Shown here: positions 21,128 to 34,176 of the stretch, in pieces
How the letters are laid out: the number at the start of each line of letters is the position of its first letter
Numbering within the stretch: position 1 is the stretch's first letter
Assembly (NCBI RefSeq): GCF_025370935.1
Contig: NC_133494.1
Coordinates: 4,742,554 to 4,806,553 of the forward strand
Direction of reading: 5' to 3'
Length of the DNA stretch: 64,000 nucleotides
DNA from: Choristoneura fumiferana
Lineage: Eukaryota; Arthropoda; Insecta; Lepidoptera; Tortricidae
Translations under genes and position numbers: made by a program
Notes under the pieces: generated by a model
What the model was told of the DNA's origin: nothing
Database searches by the model: none
The model's input: only the letters and a program-made list of their open reading frames with translations

Positions 21128-22036
21128 GGGTAGGGCGGGGCACATTGAGCAATTTTGGAATTAACGTTTTGAACTTTCGTGATGGTTTGCGTTAGAAACA
21201 TGATATCCGGTTTGATTGTTAGGAAATTTATCTGGGAATAAACGTCTCCAGACTAATTTTCGATATTCTGTGTTGTTTAGCAGAAAATCGCTTTAAAGTG
21301 AACAAAGGTAAACATGCTCAACTTACCTCGATAGTGAGTTAAGTTGAGCATGTATATGAGGTAAGTTGAGCAAGGTGAGAATTGTATGAAGAAAAATTGA
21401 AAAATCATTATTTATTGCTTATATTTCTTTATTACGAAGAAACTACAATCAGTCTTTTAATCACATATTTTAACGGAGTTTTTACCCCGGAATCACGTTT
21501 CATTAGTTAGGACTCAAGAACTGCCTGTTATGGTACCTAGTAATGTAGATAAACTTCAAATTATACTGTAATTAACACTTACTATTATCATGATATAATA
21601 CTAGAATGAGATCAACAAACAAGATTTGTTACTTCTTTGCAACGAACATGTAATCAGTTCAATCAGTAATGCTCAACTTGCCCCGTCAAAAACTGACCAA
21701 CTAGCCCCCTGCCTTATAATAAAATTGGTAATACCTACGACAACATACGTATTAAAACACAATAGACACGTAAATTTACTAAGTACTTATGCTTACCTGA
21801 TGCCTGAAACATCTGTTTTCAAAATTTTAGAAGTAAAATACCACAGTTAACTTTTTTTACTTTAAAACTTAAAAAAAAAGTAGTGACGCGTGTCACCAAC
21901 TTCTACGTCGCATGGCAACAGGTAACGGCGGAAAGTGTTCCCCTCCTCCGGACCTCACTTTCTGCCATTTGATGTTCCAACGTCGCGTGTTTAGTTTTGG
22001 AGATATTTCGAATGCTCAACATGCCCCGCCCTACCC
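21128..22036. mobile_element. 909-bp non-autonomous DNA transposon with GGGTAGGGCGGGGCA termini
   Basis: Terminal inverted repeats GGGTAGGGCGGGGCA(CAT)TGAGCA / complement, flanked by TA on both sides (21126-21127, 22037-22038). The word GCTCAACTTACC / GGTAAGTTGAGC and variants recurs at least four times inside. No transposase frame, so movement would need help in trans. Confidence 0.85.
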
Positions 22037-22284
22037 TACTCTTTTCATATATTTTTTTCCACTGAAACCTTAAATTTTTCTGAAATTTTTAAATGGTCAT
22101 CCTATAAAAAACTATAGGTTAGGTTAGGTTTGTTTTATAACAATTCTGAACAATTAATGGATTCAGAGAAAAAAAGAGCTATGACAAACGATCATTCTGG
22201 CAAACATTACATTCGGATTTTCAACAAGTATGCGAGCCTATATGGAGCCGTTGCGTAGCACGTCCACTAACGAGGTGGGCAGAT

Positions 22285-22597
22285 CATCATCATCATCCCA
22301 GCCTATATACGTCCCACTGCTGGGCACAGGCCTCCTCTCAGAACAAGAGGGCTTGGGCCATAGTTCCCACGCGGGCCCAGTGCGGATTGGGAACTTCACA
22401 CGCACCATTGAATTGCTTCGCAGGTTTGTGCAGGTTTCCTCACGATGTTTTCCTTCACCGCAAAGCTCGTGGTAAATTTCAAATGTAATTCCGCACATGA
22501 ATTTCGAAAAACTCAGAGGTGCGAGCCGGGGTTTGAACCCACGACCCTCTGTTTGAGAGGCGATAGGTCAAACCACTAGGCCACCACGGCTTTTTAC
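22285..22597 (-). mobile_element. tRNA-derived SINE, full length, GATGAT tail
   Basis: On the minus strand: GCCGTGGTGGCCTAGTGGTT head with B box GGGTTTGAAC-type sequence (seen as GGGTTTGAACCC on plus), body, then (GATGAT)n. The short repeat GGGCAGAT on both sides is a likely target duplication. Same family as 9573-9875. Confidence 0.92.
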
Positions 22598-22599
22598 GG

Positions 22600-23530
22600 G
22601 CAGATGACCTGGTTAAATCACTTACTCTGAACTGTTTCCAAAAAAACCACTGCTTTCTTTACGCGGCCCTAAACTTTTGCTCAACACTCACCAGATGTGT
22701 TTTACTTTTGTTTATTATTTCTCACAATCTAGGGCCAGTGTTCTTCGTGAAAGTTATTATTACAAGTTCAGGAGAAGTTTGTAACAGATGTTTCACTGTC
22801 ACAGTTGGTACCACGACAGTTTAATAGTTACGGGCGTTGCGGCTATCCACACACGGATCAAACGCGGCAAAAGTTTCAAATTGAAATCTCGTTGAACAAT
22901 ATTAAAAGCGAATTTGTTGTCCGTTTTGTTTCGTGTGAAGTTTAAAAACTACGGATAACATATTGCCTGTATAAAATTCTTACTCTTCTTAAAACTTTGT
23001 TGGACAATATGGTGTTCTGCTGTTGGTACGCTTATGGATATATATTGGCTACGTGGCGTCACCGCTGGATGGAGATCGATCGTGTCGTGAAATTTTTAAT
23101 AAGAAAAATATTTGAGCCCGATGTTTGCACTAAGCAACGAACCAAACATGTTTTCAGGGTTGTTTCAACATGGTTTCAACGTAAGGGTACTTATATGTGG
23201 TAATAATTAGTGTTATTTAGATTTAATTATGTTTGCAGTTTTCTGATAATGATAATCGGAATATCGCTAGATGGCGCCATTGATGAAACGTCTTTGACGT
23301 TACAGTCATACTTGAGATTGTCTCATTTAGTTAACCAATCCCAAACCGCAGTCAGATGCCAAACCAACCACTCCATCCATAGGTACTAACCTGTCTAGCG
23401 ATATTCCACCTGTTAGAGAACCCTAGAGCGGCTATATATATTGCTGCCTTCCATAAACCTATAATATCAGTAATTAGCAGTAATTACTTAGACATTCGTA
23501 TTCTGAAATTATGAGAATATGAATCTGAAT
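22600..23530. other. no recognised feature
   Basis: No splice-bounded coding frame; the 68-residue frame at 22997-23203 has no family character. Confidence 0.4.
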
Positions 23531-23534
23531 TTAA

Positions 23535-23830
23535 GAAGATTGTTTTTTTTTTGAATCTTTTTGTATTTTTTATTTCAATTCCCAATTTTTAACTTTTACG
23601 GTTATCCGCGTAAAACCTAAATTGAAAATACAAACTGAAATATAGATGCACAGAAAAAACGAAAAATAAGACCATCACTGGAATCGAACCGCAGTCCTCG
23701 TAGATACCGTACCGCGTGCTATAAATCGCCGCTACAAAGCCAACTGATGGTCAACGGTACCGACACGAATTTCCCCTATGCACCTCAATATCTCAGCTTG
23801 TTTGTTTCTTACTTAGTCACTTAAGCAGTG
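23535..23830 (-). mobile_element. tRNA-like SINE, copy C (without 5' inverted repeat)
   Basis: On the minus strand: CTGCTTAAGTGACTAAGTAA, AGAAACAAACAAGCTGAGAT, tRNA-like core with GGTTCGATTCCAG, body TTTCAGTTTGTATTTTCAAT and tail AAAAATACAAAAAGATTC. It shows what the element looks like without the extra inverted segment. Confidence 0.8.
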
Positions 23831-24284
23831 ACACTAGCGAATCTATGCCGTAGCCCTCATCGAGAAACTTTTTTCGGCACCTCCATTGGACGTATGTATA
23901 GAAAAGCCTACTCCGACAATTGCTAACTGTTTGAATTGATATTCATTTGTTGAGTTATTGGTCTCCAATTTGGGTAGTTCGTGTAAAACTTGGAATTTTG
24001 AAGACATCGAGACGTTGCCGCATAACAGCGAAGGTAAAATGATGAATTTATCATAACTTTTGTGTGCTAACAATAGAATCTAAATCTTGCGTCGACCCTT
24101 ATATTAGGTAAGAAAGTTTGTCGCATTATTTTAGACAAGGAAGTCTCTGGGGTCCCGAAGTCTTAAGGAGTTTACCGACACGGGGTAGTTGGTCTAACTA
24201 GTAAAGGTATCTCTCTTCTTAATATTTATTGATTATCTCCTATAGAGGTACAATGTACAGTTGGTGACCCTGTTTTGCTGAAGC

Positions 24285-24563
24285 TTGCAGGTGGTAGGAC
24301 CTTGTGCAAGGTTAGCCCGGATTGCTACCACCATCTTGCTCGCTAATCCTGCCGTGAAGCAGCAGTGTTTGCACTGCTGCGTTTCGGTGTGGAGAGTAAG
24401 ACAGCCGACGAAATTACTGGCACTTGAGGTATCCCATCTTCGGCCTCTAGGTTGGCAACGCATCTGCAATCCCCCTGGTGTTGCAGGTGTCTATGGGCGG
24501 TGGTGATCTCTTACCATCACGAGACCCACTTGCTCGTTTGCCATCCAGTCAAATAAAAAAAAA
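24285..24563 (+). mobile_element. polyA-tailed SINE-like retroposon, copy 4
   Basis: Full length, from TTGCAGGTGGTAGGACCTTG to CCATCCAGTCAAATAAAAAA. Slightly diverged (GCTGCGTTTCGGTGTGG). Confidence 0.85.
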
Positions 24564-25115
24564 GCGATTGGATTTTGCCATGAAGCTATTGTTAATTGGT
24601 AGAGACATGCTAAACAGCTATTGGGTAAATATTCAGCGTTAATGTGGCGTTTTTTTCCTCATTAAAAGATGATTCTCAAGGGTAAGGTTTATAATTAACT
24701 AAAATCGCGAAGATGTAGTTCACTGCTCGAATATGGAATTGATCCTTGTAATGAAAGTAAAACCCTTTCATATAAACAAATTTGAGGTCTACCTGTGTCG
24801 ATGTTTAGGACTTTATTTGTCCTGCCAAAATTCCTCGTCCGTACGAGCCTCGACTTTTACAAATCGATCCCACACTGCCCTGTCTGGTTCTAGTTTTCTG
24901 TACATTTGTCGACGTCCACGCCTGGACCTTTTTACGTGACCGGACTCAATATGTCCAGCAGCATTAGTAACAAGGAAGCTGATAAAACTGTTCTTAACTA
25001 AATAGACCTTTTATTTAACTTATCTATTTTATTTAGTAGGTACTGAGCTGGTTAATTTTGTTCAAATAGTTTTTCTATCTCTGTAAATGAGTCGAGAATT
25101 ATAACCTAACAAACA

Positions 25116-25337
25116 AAAAGTTGGAAAACCCCCGACATTGTCACTTCAAAGTTCAATATCTTAAAAACGGCTGAACCGATTTTGATAAAACATGTCTAAG
25201 AACTATTGCTAAAAACCCTGCTTTCAAATAAAAAAATCTGTATTCTAATCGGTTCACCCGTTTATGATCTACGGCGCCACAGACAGACACACAGCGGTCT
25301 AAACTTATAACCCCTCTTTTTGCGTCGGGGGTTAAAA
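25116..25337. mobile_element. AACCCCCGACGCAAAAAGAG repeat, copy 1
   Basis: Ends AAAAAGTTGGAAAACCCCCG and TTTTTGCGTCGGGGGTTAAA carry complementary CCCCCGAC / GTCGGGGG. Interior: TGAACCGATTTTGATAAAAC and a GACAGACACACAGC tract. Other copies: 34177-34405, 59478-60470, 63562-63758. Confidence 0.8.
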
Positions 25338-25401
25338 ACAAGGTGTATTTACAGAGTTCTGTACACTACTAAACGCGAGAAGGGAAACTCTTAATGAACT
25401 T

Positions 25402-25486
25402 AAGGAATTTCCTTGCTCACCCGCGACCTTAAACCTTAACCTCTTAACCTTGACCTTAAGGTCGCGGGTGAGCAAGGAAATTCCTT
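25402..25486. repeat. 30-base perfect palindromic arms around AAGGTCGCGGGTGAGCAAGG
   Basis: Arms 25402-25431 and 25457-25486 are exact inverted repeats, with weaker pairing extending outward. Together with the tail to 25545 (TAACGCCTGATTCAATAAAT) they belong to a dispersed family also seen at 27290-27420, 43085-43400 and 50125-50160. Confidence 0.85.
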
Positions 25487-26112
25487 TAGCTCATTGATAT
25501 GGACCTCCGCAAAGTAACGCCTGATTCAATAAATTATTTAAATTCTTAATGTTTTGATATAAACCATTGTTCATACGGCATAAGGAAAGAACGGCGCGGA
25601 AGGGAAGAAGAGATATACGGCCTTTCACGGACAGCTAACTCTGAAAATCAGTTTTAAGCAAAACAGTTGTCAGACGCTTTTAAAGTCTTGCGTAAAGTAT
25701 GTATTTACTTAGTTATAGCACATGTTTTCGCCGTTGTCATTGTCTAATAGCACAAAAATGTCTTACTAATGGAGAATTTGACTTCTCGAGTTCACCATTA
25801 AATGCATATCTAAAACCCGGAATCGTCCAAGTTTCCGTTACTGCGCTTACATCCGCTTCCGGGTTTATTATTCCTTCTATATTGTTGGCTTCCCTGGAGT
25901 ATGATTGCATTTAATATTTCCTTGAATTTACCGAGTTTACCCTGTTAGAGATAAGTGGCAAGACTGGCGCTGTTTAAATCTTAGCCGCGTTTATTGAGTT
26001 AAAGCGCTGCGGGAGTTGGATCTAGATTTCTAGCACGCTAGGCTAATATATCGCTAGCTTCCTATCTTCGTGTCGTGGTAGTTACTATTTGCACTACAGA
26101 AATGCAAAGAAG

Positions 26113-26669
26113 AAAACCGGCCAAGAGCGTGTCGGACACGCCCGAAATAGGGGTCCGTAGCCATTACGAAAATATTAAGTAATATTTTTCTAGGGCCTTC
26201 GTATTTTGTGCGGAATATTCCAAGTTTAGGTATATTTTATACCTTAGGCTGCTATTTACTCTTAAACTGCTAATAATTCTCAAGACAACTTACCGTTATA
26301 GTTTTCCTAGTAAGTTTGATATATTTACTACCTTTAAAGTTGAATATTTTGCAAACAAATCACTGAATTGAGAAATCGTTTAGCAACCCCCAATGGTTTT
26401 AAAAGACCTATGCAACGATACCCCACATGAAGGTTGCATGAAAAAAAAAAACACCCCCAGTTTACGTCTATGGGAGGTAATCTAAAAAAATTATTTTTTA
26501 AAAATTTTTTTTATTGTACCATTTTGTCGGCATAGTTTACATATATATTCGTGCAAAATTACAGCTTTCTAGCATTGATAGTCCCTGAGCAAAGCCGCGG
26601 ACGGACAGACAGACATGGCGAAACTATAAGGGTTTCGTTTTTGCCATTTTGGCTACGGAACCCTAAAAA
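26113..26669 (+). mobile_element. CGTGTCGGACACGCCC element, copy 2 (uninterrupted)
   Basis: AAAACCGGCCAAGAGCGTGT to TGGCTACGGAACCCTAAAAA. It lines up over its length with 19143-19961 once the SINE there is removed. Confidence 0.82.
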
Positions 26670-27532
26670 CAATGAGGTAGTGTGGACAGTATTATCTACC
26701 AATTGAATCACCCAACAACCATGGTTTACTGGTGGGTAAAGGCCCGTTACCCGACTGCGTAACAGTCAATAGTGTTTTTTTTTTCTCTAAAAAAACGATG
26801 ACTCTACCTGGTGTCTGTACAACAAATAGTAAAGTTAAAAAATCGAGAGTAATCGTTTAAAAAATAATCAGTAAGTCGGCTTGGCTTATCTATTTACTGT
26901 TATAATCAATATTGATATTATCAATATGAATTGAAAGTTGTTTATACAAGGCTGATAGCTTAACAACAGAATTGCTTGTTGATAAAATTTTATCTTCAAG
27001 TAGCGTTTCCTGAGATTTGTTTAAAAAACTTAATCAAATTTACTTATCCGTATGTAGTCACACACGTTTACTTTTCCAAAGAAACAAGATAACGTTGTGT
27101 AAATACTGCCGATTGGTTTTAGATTGCAAAAGAAGTCATGGTTACTTGTAACGGAGAGATTTACTGTGAGGCGAGCGTACGCACGCAATTGGTGACAAGA
27201 TTTCGAAATATTCTGAATTATAAACCTATTTTTAAAAGTACTTTTTCTTAGAAACCTTATATCAATTACTGAAGTAATAAGGTACAGTAACATCTGGTAG
27301 CATGGTAAACGGTTGTTTTGCTCTGAAAATGAGCTCTGGTTGAGTTAAAAACGCGTCAATGTAGTGTGGTGGTGGTGACAGATGTGTGTGCTATCATAAG
27401 GTCGCGGGTGCGCATAGTAATTGTTTCAATTCTCCTAGACAGTCTCATGGGCAGTGGCGGTCATTTCCCATTATATGACCCGCACGGTCGTTAGCTTGTC
27501 TCTCACAATAATAAAAAAACGTCGAAACGCAC

Positions 27533-27575
27533 ACAATACAAAAAGATTCCAAAAACCAATCTTAATTTAAGTTTT
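27533..27575 (+). mobile_element. 3' tail fragment of the tRNA-like SINE family
   Basis: ATACAAAAAGATTCC followed by AAAAACCAATCTTAA, the terminal sequence of copies A and D. Confidence 0.6.
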
Positions 27576-27841
27576 TACTCTTTACATTACGGTTAAACAC
27601 GGTTCATACAGCCCACCTGGAAAGTACGAAACCCAAAGGTGACGTAGTAAACTGAGAATCATTTCACTCTGAGGATTAAATGATTTTCGGTCGGTACCTA
27701 ATAAGACCACGGGTCTGAAGACCGTAGGTTAGGATAGGCAGAATACACAAATACACATGTCAACGAGTCTGCGTTTCAGAGATAAGCATTAGGTATTATA
27801 CTTTAGCTAGGTATAAATAATAAGTATAGATACAACTAATT

Positions 27842-28075
27842 TCATGCACCTGACATCACATCGCGGGAACGAAGAACTAACAAATTACCTACAAGTCTGC
27901 ACCGCCCTAGCGCAGCAATGTATAGCTTGTTGCTGGAAAATTTGTGTAATGTAAATTCGGCCTTTAGGCCTTCAGATGTTAGATCACTGACGGCCTTGAA
28001 AGCTATATTGGCGGAGGGAGGCATCCCACACCTCCCTCTTAGATTAGCCGTGATGGATCTGATAACACTGATCAT
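27842..28075 (-). other. coding-like open frame, unrecognised
   Basis: Minus-strand frame of 77 codons with uncharacteristically balanced composition (SITANLRGRCGMPPSANIAF, KAVSDLTSEGLKAEF). A donor-like g|gtaatt falls inside it near 27892, but the upstream acceptor context is purine-rich and poor. It could be an exon of a minus-strand gene, a decayed transposon protein or chance. Confidence 0.25.
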
Positions 28076-28214
28076 GTTTTTTTATGGTTAGTTTTTTTTT
28101 TAAAGTCTATTAACCATTAAAAAAAACTCTTTATATTTACTGAATCGCTTCCTTTTTTATGTAATACATAGCAGGCAAAACGAGCACACTGTTAAACTGA
28201 TGTTAAGTAAGTGA

Positions 28215-28280
28215 TTACCGTCGCCCATAGACATCCGCAGTACCATCAGGACTGCAGATGCGTTGCCGGCGTTGCAAGAA
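28215..28280 (-). mobile_element. fragment of polyA-tailed SINE-like retroposon, copy 5
   Basis: Matches GATCACCACCGCCCATAAAC...GCAGATGCGTTGCC of the full copies with several changes. Both ends are missing. Confidence 0.6.
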
Positions 28281-28299
28281 ATGGTAGGTATACTCGCTT

Positions 28300-31200
28300 T
28301 TTGAAGGTAGCCATGTCGTAGTGAGTTTGAAAAACCTTCTATAACAATAAGTCCGTGCTTTGCTCGGTTTTAGCATAAGAGAATAAGATAGTTTCTGGGA
28401 TCCCCGATATAAATAAAATTATACAAAAATTGCTCGCGTAATCATCAATATTAATATACAAGGTGTTAATTAAATAACTGAAAACCTCAGACACCCCAAA
28501 ATTATTTTTGTCATTTTAAGTTTGTTGATTTCATTTATTTTAAAAGATATTCGTGTGTTTTGCTAAGTCAGTAATTCTACTTCATTTCTAACTCTACACC
28601 CATAATATGTATATTTATCAGTTGCCCTTTCAGAAGAAAATCACACATTAACAGCAAAACGGCCAGTATTAAATTATCGAAATAGTATGAAACCTCGCTA
28701 AAATATTTAATTGGTGCCTGTTGCAGTCGTAACTTTTAGACTGGGCACAATAAAAAATGGATTTAAAAACACAAACACAACCTGATTTAAAACATAGTGT
28801 ACCTACCTAATCGATTCTACTCTCGATAATGAGCGAACTATTTCTGGTTTTCAAATATTTAATTAACGCCTTGTATGTACATGGATTTTATTCAAGGCTA
28901 ACTTGATCGAACACGATCGTCAATGAACACACTTGGTTAGCCACACAGTCACACGCCTTTATAATTTAAGTATAATTTTAATCGTTTTCTAAACAGGGAG
29001 AATATTTTAAAACGTAATAAATAAATCACTCAAGATGACGAAGAAAATGGACTTACCGAAGTAAATAATGAATAAATTATAAGAATAGTGAATACTTTTT
29101 TTCTATTCTATTGTATTCTATTCTGAAGTCATCTCTAAAAACGCTAGAGCATAGTGATCATACTGAACTGATGAGCAAACATAATGAGTTTCTATGCAAA
29201 ATGGTGTTCATATAGGTATGTTTAAATAAAGTAGTACTTGAGCGACGGGCTAAATTAAACTCTCAAAACGTTTTCTCAGAGATAAAACTAACTTTTTCGA
29301 TCATTCATCCCCCAAAAACCATTTCAAAGAAAATTCGTCGAAATCGATAGATTAGAGCCGTTTCCGAGATCCCTGAAATAAATATACTTAGAAGAAAAAA
29401 AAAGAAAAAGATAAGAGATAAATATTTTGTAAGTGGATTTGGAAAGTATATTTGCTTTGTGTAGGTAGTACCTTATATCGGCAGAAGAGCGTATCGGGGC
29501 GTAGTATCTCTACAAAACACAATAATTTGAGGTCAGCTGACTCTCTAAGTAGTTAATCAATAAGTAGGTGCTTTATCTTGCCAACCAAAGGCGAGGTACC
29601 GTAACATTTTACGTGACGTAAGTTTAGGTAATTAAAATGAAATAATGACTGCACGAAGCTCAATATTATTTTAATTTCCTCATAGAATTGAAATATACCG
29701 TTTTCATCCTACCATAAGCTTTTCATTTTCCACCCTGATATTTACTTTGCTTCTCGGACAGAAGATGAAAAAAAGGTTTGTTTCTTGTTCGCTAATCCTT
29801 CAGCGTAACAAGGCACGGTTGCTCTAAATAGACAAGGAAAAATCTCATTACTGTGACGAAGATCCGCCACAGCGACTTAGTGCGAGTATTCGGCAAACAG
29901 GATTTACCTACTACCTACTTTAGAGCTGCGGTATGTATTTACCTATTTACTATTTGTCTAAAGTTGAAGAACATAAAAATGTAGGCCTGGGAAAGGACTT
30001 CAATAGGTAGATATCGATAATATCGATAAAATTAAACACCTCTTTCTTTGGTAAAGGCACGAAAAATATTGTCGATATAGAACTTAAAAATTACTAACAC
30101 TGTTAAAAGCACTTTTGATATATTTGGGTGAAAGATTCCTAACTATACTGTGTTAGTGTCGGCCTTAGTGACAAAACCTTTTTTACGAAAAAAAAAATAC
30201 ACCGGTTCTGTCACATAATCCTTAAAGTTAGGATCGAGATAGTAAAAGAATCTCGTCAGATCTTTACAAATAGCAAATTGTTTAACGTGATCCAAATTAT
30301 AATTTGCCCAATTTTCCTAAAAGGGACAATTCTTTTAGTAGGTACCTAATAACAATGATGTTTAGGCGCGCTAAACCCAAACGGACAATAAAGGTTCATA
30401 TAAATTGGGGTATCTTGCAGAATTTGGCTAATTTCGGTTATAGTATCGCTATGCGCTTATTTCTTAGCCCAGTCACGTAGTTCCGGGAACGATGTAGACT
30501 GAATCGGCTATTCAGAATGAGGTTGTTTGTAAAACATCGATAGTAATCGATGTTATCATAACGGTAGATTGAAACACTCTTTTTTTATACTTTTTGTAAA
30601 TGGCTTTCAATTATTTCCTTTAAATTTAACTGGACCTAATGAATATTCTCAAGAAAAGTGAAACTGGCTACTTAATATGCATATTCCTACTTTTATATTT
30701 GGGACTGCTATTTTTTGATTTATTATAGTAACTTGCCGTTAAGCGCGCGCGACTTCGTCTGAGAAGAATTCGTTTATCGCTACGAGTATTTCGTGGGAAA
30801 TTTTCATAGGATTTCGTGGGATAAAAACTATCTTGCAGTTACATCCTTCTGAGAGCCTTAAACTATCTTTATACCAAATTTAATCTAAATCAGTTCAGCG
30901 GTGTACGGGTAAAAAGGTAAAAGACAGATACAGAAATTTAATCAACACATCTGTTTAAAATGTCTAGGATCTAAATCGAAGCAACATTCGTCATACTTTA
31001 CATCGGACATCGATTCTCTACCGGCACATCACTAATTTCGGTTGAACGACACAGTACGAGTAAATAGAACCTTTAAACGCTTCTTCAATAAAGTCACGCT
31101 TTGCGAGCTAGTCCAATTTTCTTCATCCAGCGCTAATATGAAAAAGAACCTTTTGAAATTACCATCAGTACTATAAAACTTGTAAGTCATATTAAAGTAT

Positions 31201-33060
31201 ATTAAATCGTCTCATTTCTGTAGTTAGAATGAATTAAATATTCATTATTCACGGGCAAATTACGCTTGAAAAATTTAATATATATCTCGTTGGATAAATT
31301 AGTCGATCGGCTTATTAAAATTCTTTAGAAAGTAGGTACTCATGTTATTGAATAAAATAACTTGGATCGAAAAATCTTTTTAAAGATATTTTATTTTGTG
31401 GTTGCGGTAATTCGTTAATATTGGTGTCTTCCTATTTCCATTATGTAACAAGGACAATATGAAAAACAACATTTAACATTTTGTAAAAAATAAAAAAAGA
31501 CAGTTTGATACAAGTTTTTTTTTTTCGATAAGTACCGCGGCGTTCATATACCGTTAGTGTTCAGTTCTGCGGAGACGATCCTGGACTAACCGACCAGACT
31601 ATTTTATTGTCTGTCACCAAACAAAGTGTACCTACATACGCCAAATTTCATTTCAATAACCAGGAAGTGACTGAATAATGGTTTGCAAGGTTTGAAACGA
31701 CAACTTACAAACTTAGCTTGCAATTATGATATTGTATGGGTGTGAGTCAAATCGTTTGACATACGACAGTGAAATGTCGCGCAGTACAGATTTTTTAGTG
31801 TAAGTAAGATCGAAACGTCTGGTACGTATTTATTGATTCAGGCGTTATTGGTATTTTTCTAGGCCAGCACAGCATTTTCAAAGCAGTTTTAGTCTATTTT
31901 GAACTAATTTCAAAAGATTCCTTCAATGCTTAATGTAATTACGTACAACCTAAAAGAGTTAACACACGCACGCCAGGTTAATAATATAACACGTAACGGC
32001 TAAGCTAAGCGATAATATCGCATATTATGTTAATTTAGATTTTGCGTAAAATAGAGTCACTCCTTGACGCTGGATATAGACAAAACATATATATATTTTT
32101 TTTTCAAATCAACTGGCAACTGGGAATGCGACTGTCAGAGTCGATTCGGAGCTTTTCGATTGGTTCTTAGGAATTTGCAATGACATCGTTTTGCTATCGA
32201 TTCTTTGAATGGAATGCGTTGATTTGATTGCCTTGAAGGCACGAGCATTCCCCAATTTGAACTTTCTTCATCAATTTCAATCAAAGATGATTGATTTTTG
32301 TAATGTTTCCAAATTATTTTATGGGCGGAAAATTTAAATTTTGTCTCTAGTTGGGGAAACTGCGAAATTAAAGCGGTTTTTGGTGCGCTAGTCGCAATAT
32401 CTATATTACGTAAAATTCTTTACACAAATACCATGTCTATTTTTTTAGTACTAATTTTGTCTGTAACGTGTTTTGTACCGAGAGACCGGCAAAACAGTAT
32501 CATCACCTCCATGGAAAAAATTCGCAGTGCAATTTTAGTAAAAAAAAGAGATGTAGATATCTATCAAGTGGTTACGGATGCTTGGATGTGTCCTGCTTTA
32601 AAAAAAAGCAGAACCGCGACCTTGCTATTGATGTTAAAATATGTTTGCATTAAACTAGTATGCTTATACTAGTTTAATGCAAACATATCGGCTTCGCTGC
32701 CATAAAAAAATAGACTCGTTCCCGATTACGATTATCAAATCTGTTCACCTAGAAGCTTATATTAAATTTGTTTTGGTGTTAAAAGAAACACTTTATATTT
32801 TCCGGGTGGCGAAGGTAACTTAATTAAAACACAACACCGAGTGGCTTTTAACATTAAATAAATTGTCATCACTTTTGAGGGTCCAAAGTGAGAAATTAAG
32901 ATTTTAAGCTACCTAAATAAGGTCGCCCTCCTCGGTAGAGTCGAGGAAACTGAGACCGTATTGTCGAACGCCCAAGCGCTCATGATCCCATTCATCATCT
33001 CTTTCTAACCTCATCCCATACCGTATGAAATAAAGAAGTAGTGGCGAAAACGATTGTGAT
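28300..33060. other. long stretch with few identifiable elements
   Basis: AT-rich, probably part of the 33.8-kb intron inferred between the exons at 12452 and 46384. A Helitron-like fragment lies at about 30735-30960 (GCGCGACTTCGTCTG, TTTCGTGGGATAAAAACTAT, CAAATTTAATCTAAATCAGT). At 32639-32687 the word AAACTAGTATGCTTATACTAGTTT and its neighbours form a perfect palindrome. No exon seen. Confidence 0.4.
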
Positions 33061-33075
33061 TCCAAGTGTAGTATG

Positions 33076-33232
33076 GTAGCCATGCACCACCACCACCCTT
33101 CCTATCGTACAATCGGCATGACGCTGCCGATTGTATCAGTTAGAACTGACCTTATGTGGGCGTGGATTGGTATGACAGCCATAACTGTCATGCCGATTGG
33201 ACGATATGAAGGATGGTGTATGGCATGGCTAC
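33076..33232. mobile_element. snap-back MITE
   Basis: Arms GTAGCCATGCACCACCACCA...CAATCGGCATGAC and GTCATGCCGATTGG...GGCATGGCTAC; inner arms GCCGATTGTATCAG also pair. Neighbouring GGCCGTATTGTC elements make 32.9-34.1 kb a MITE cluster. Confidence 0.75.
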
Positions 33233-33728
33233 TTAGACAACAAGGCCTCTGAATCGCGTACCAGGGTGAGACCTTTTCATAACCAATTTCGCTGTGATTT
33301 CTTTGGCAAATGTATGTAATGTCAATAAGACATCAGTTACACGAGGGTTCCACCCAGTACGCGATTGAGTTTCTTTGACTGTACCTACCACACGCTGATG
33401 CAGATGTATCGAAATACTTGATTAATTAACTTGACGTCAAGTCAGAAAGTTTAATTTATAAAATTGAAAACTTGACGTGATGACATGCAAGAGAAACATG
33501 AAAAAAACTGCCTTTTTTAGCCTTCTTTAAAATACTTTATTTACGGTCTTTAAAAAAGCTACATAAAACACACTGTTTTCTTAATTCTTGATTATCTTTA
33601 AAATTGCTACAGCTAGGCCACTAGTAGTTTGAAGAAATTAACCTCATTTGACGCTCGTGATTCACCACCTCTTTCTGTCTTCCACACTATCCTTTGACCG
33701 TAAGAGTGAAAAGGAGCGATGAAAGGTC

Positions 33729-34110
33729 AGAGGCAGTATTGTCTAACGCGCTGACGTTTGCGATCGCATTCGCCGTCTCTTTCTAGCCTCGTCTTATACT
33801 ATGTGACATAAAAAAGTGGTGAAAACGATTGTGATTCCAAGTGCGTTAGACAATATGCCTTCTGAGGCCGTTTGCCTAACGTTTCTGACGCTCGCGATCG
33901 CAATCAAATGACAGATTTCGCATACAAAAACTGTCATTTGATAGGGTGGTCACATTACAGTGAAGATTGTTGTTCGCTTGTGTAACCAAAGGCCGTATTG
34001 TCTCACGGATGCAATGCAATCAACATCTCTTTCTACCCTCATGCTACCGTGGGAGAGAAAGAAGCGGTGAAAACGATTATAGTTTCGAGTGTGTTAGACA
34101 ATAAGACCTT
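33729..34110. repeat. cluster of GGCCGTATTGTCTAACG-type MITE pieces
   Basis: Three adjacent units (33729-33860, 33864-33945, 33990-34110) each begin with AGGCCGT(A/T)T and include GAAAACGATTGTGATTCCAA or AAATGACAGATTTCGCATAC. They are partial relatives of the palindrome at 58256-58374. Confidence 0.6.
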
Positions 34111-34176
34111 AGTTTTCTGTACATCCAGTTGACGTAGTATCCATTATGTACAAATCTAGTGATTAATGTTATTTAT

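Noticed and set aside
22105..22130. Telomeric (TTAGG)n array
   Set aside because: Only two to three units, as also at 36130, 47885 and 59270; too short to indicate telomeric origin.
22230..22498. Frames of 81 and 86 residues
   Set aside because: Inside a full-length tRNA-derived SINE.
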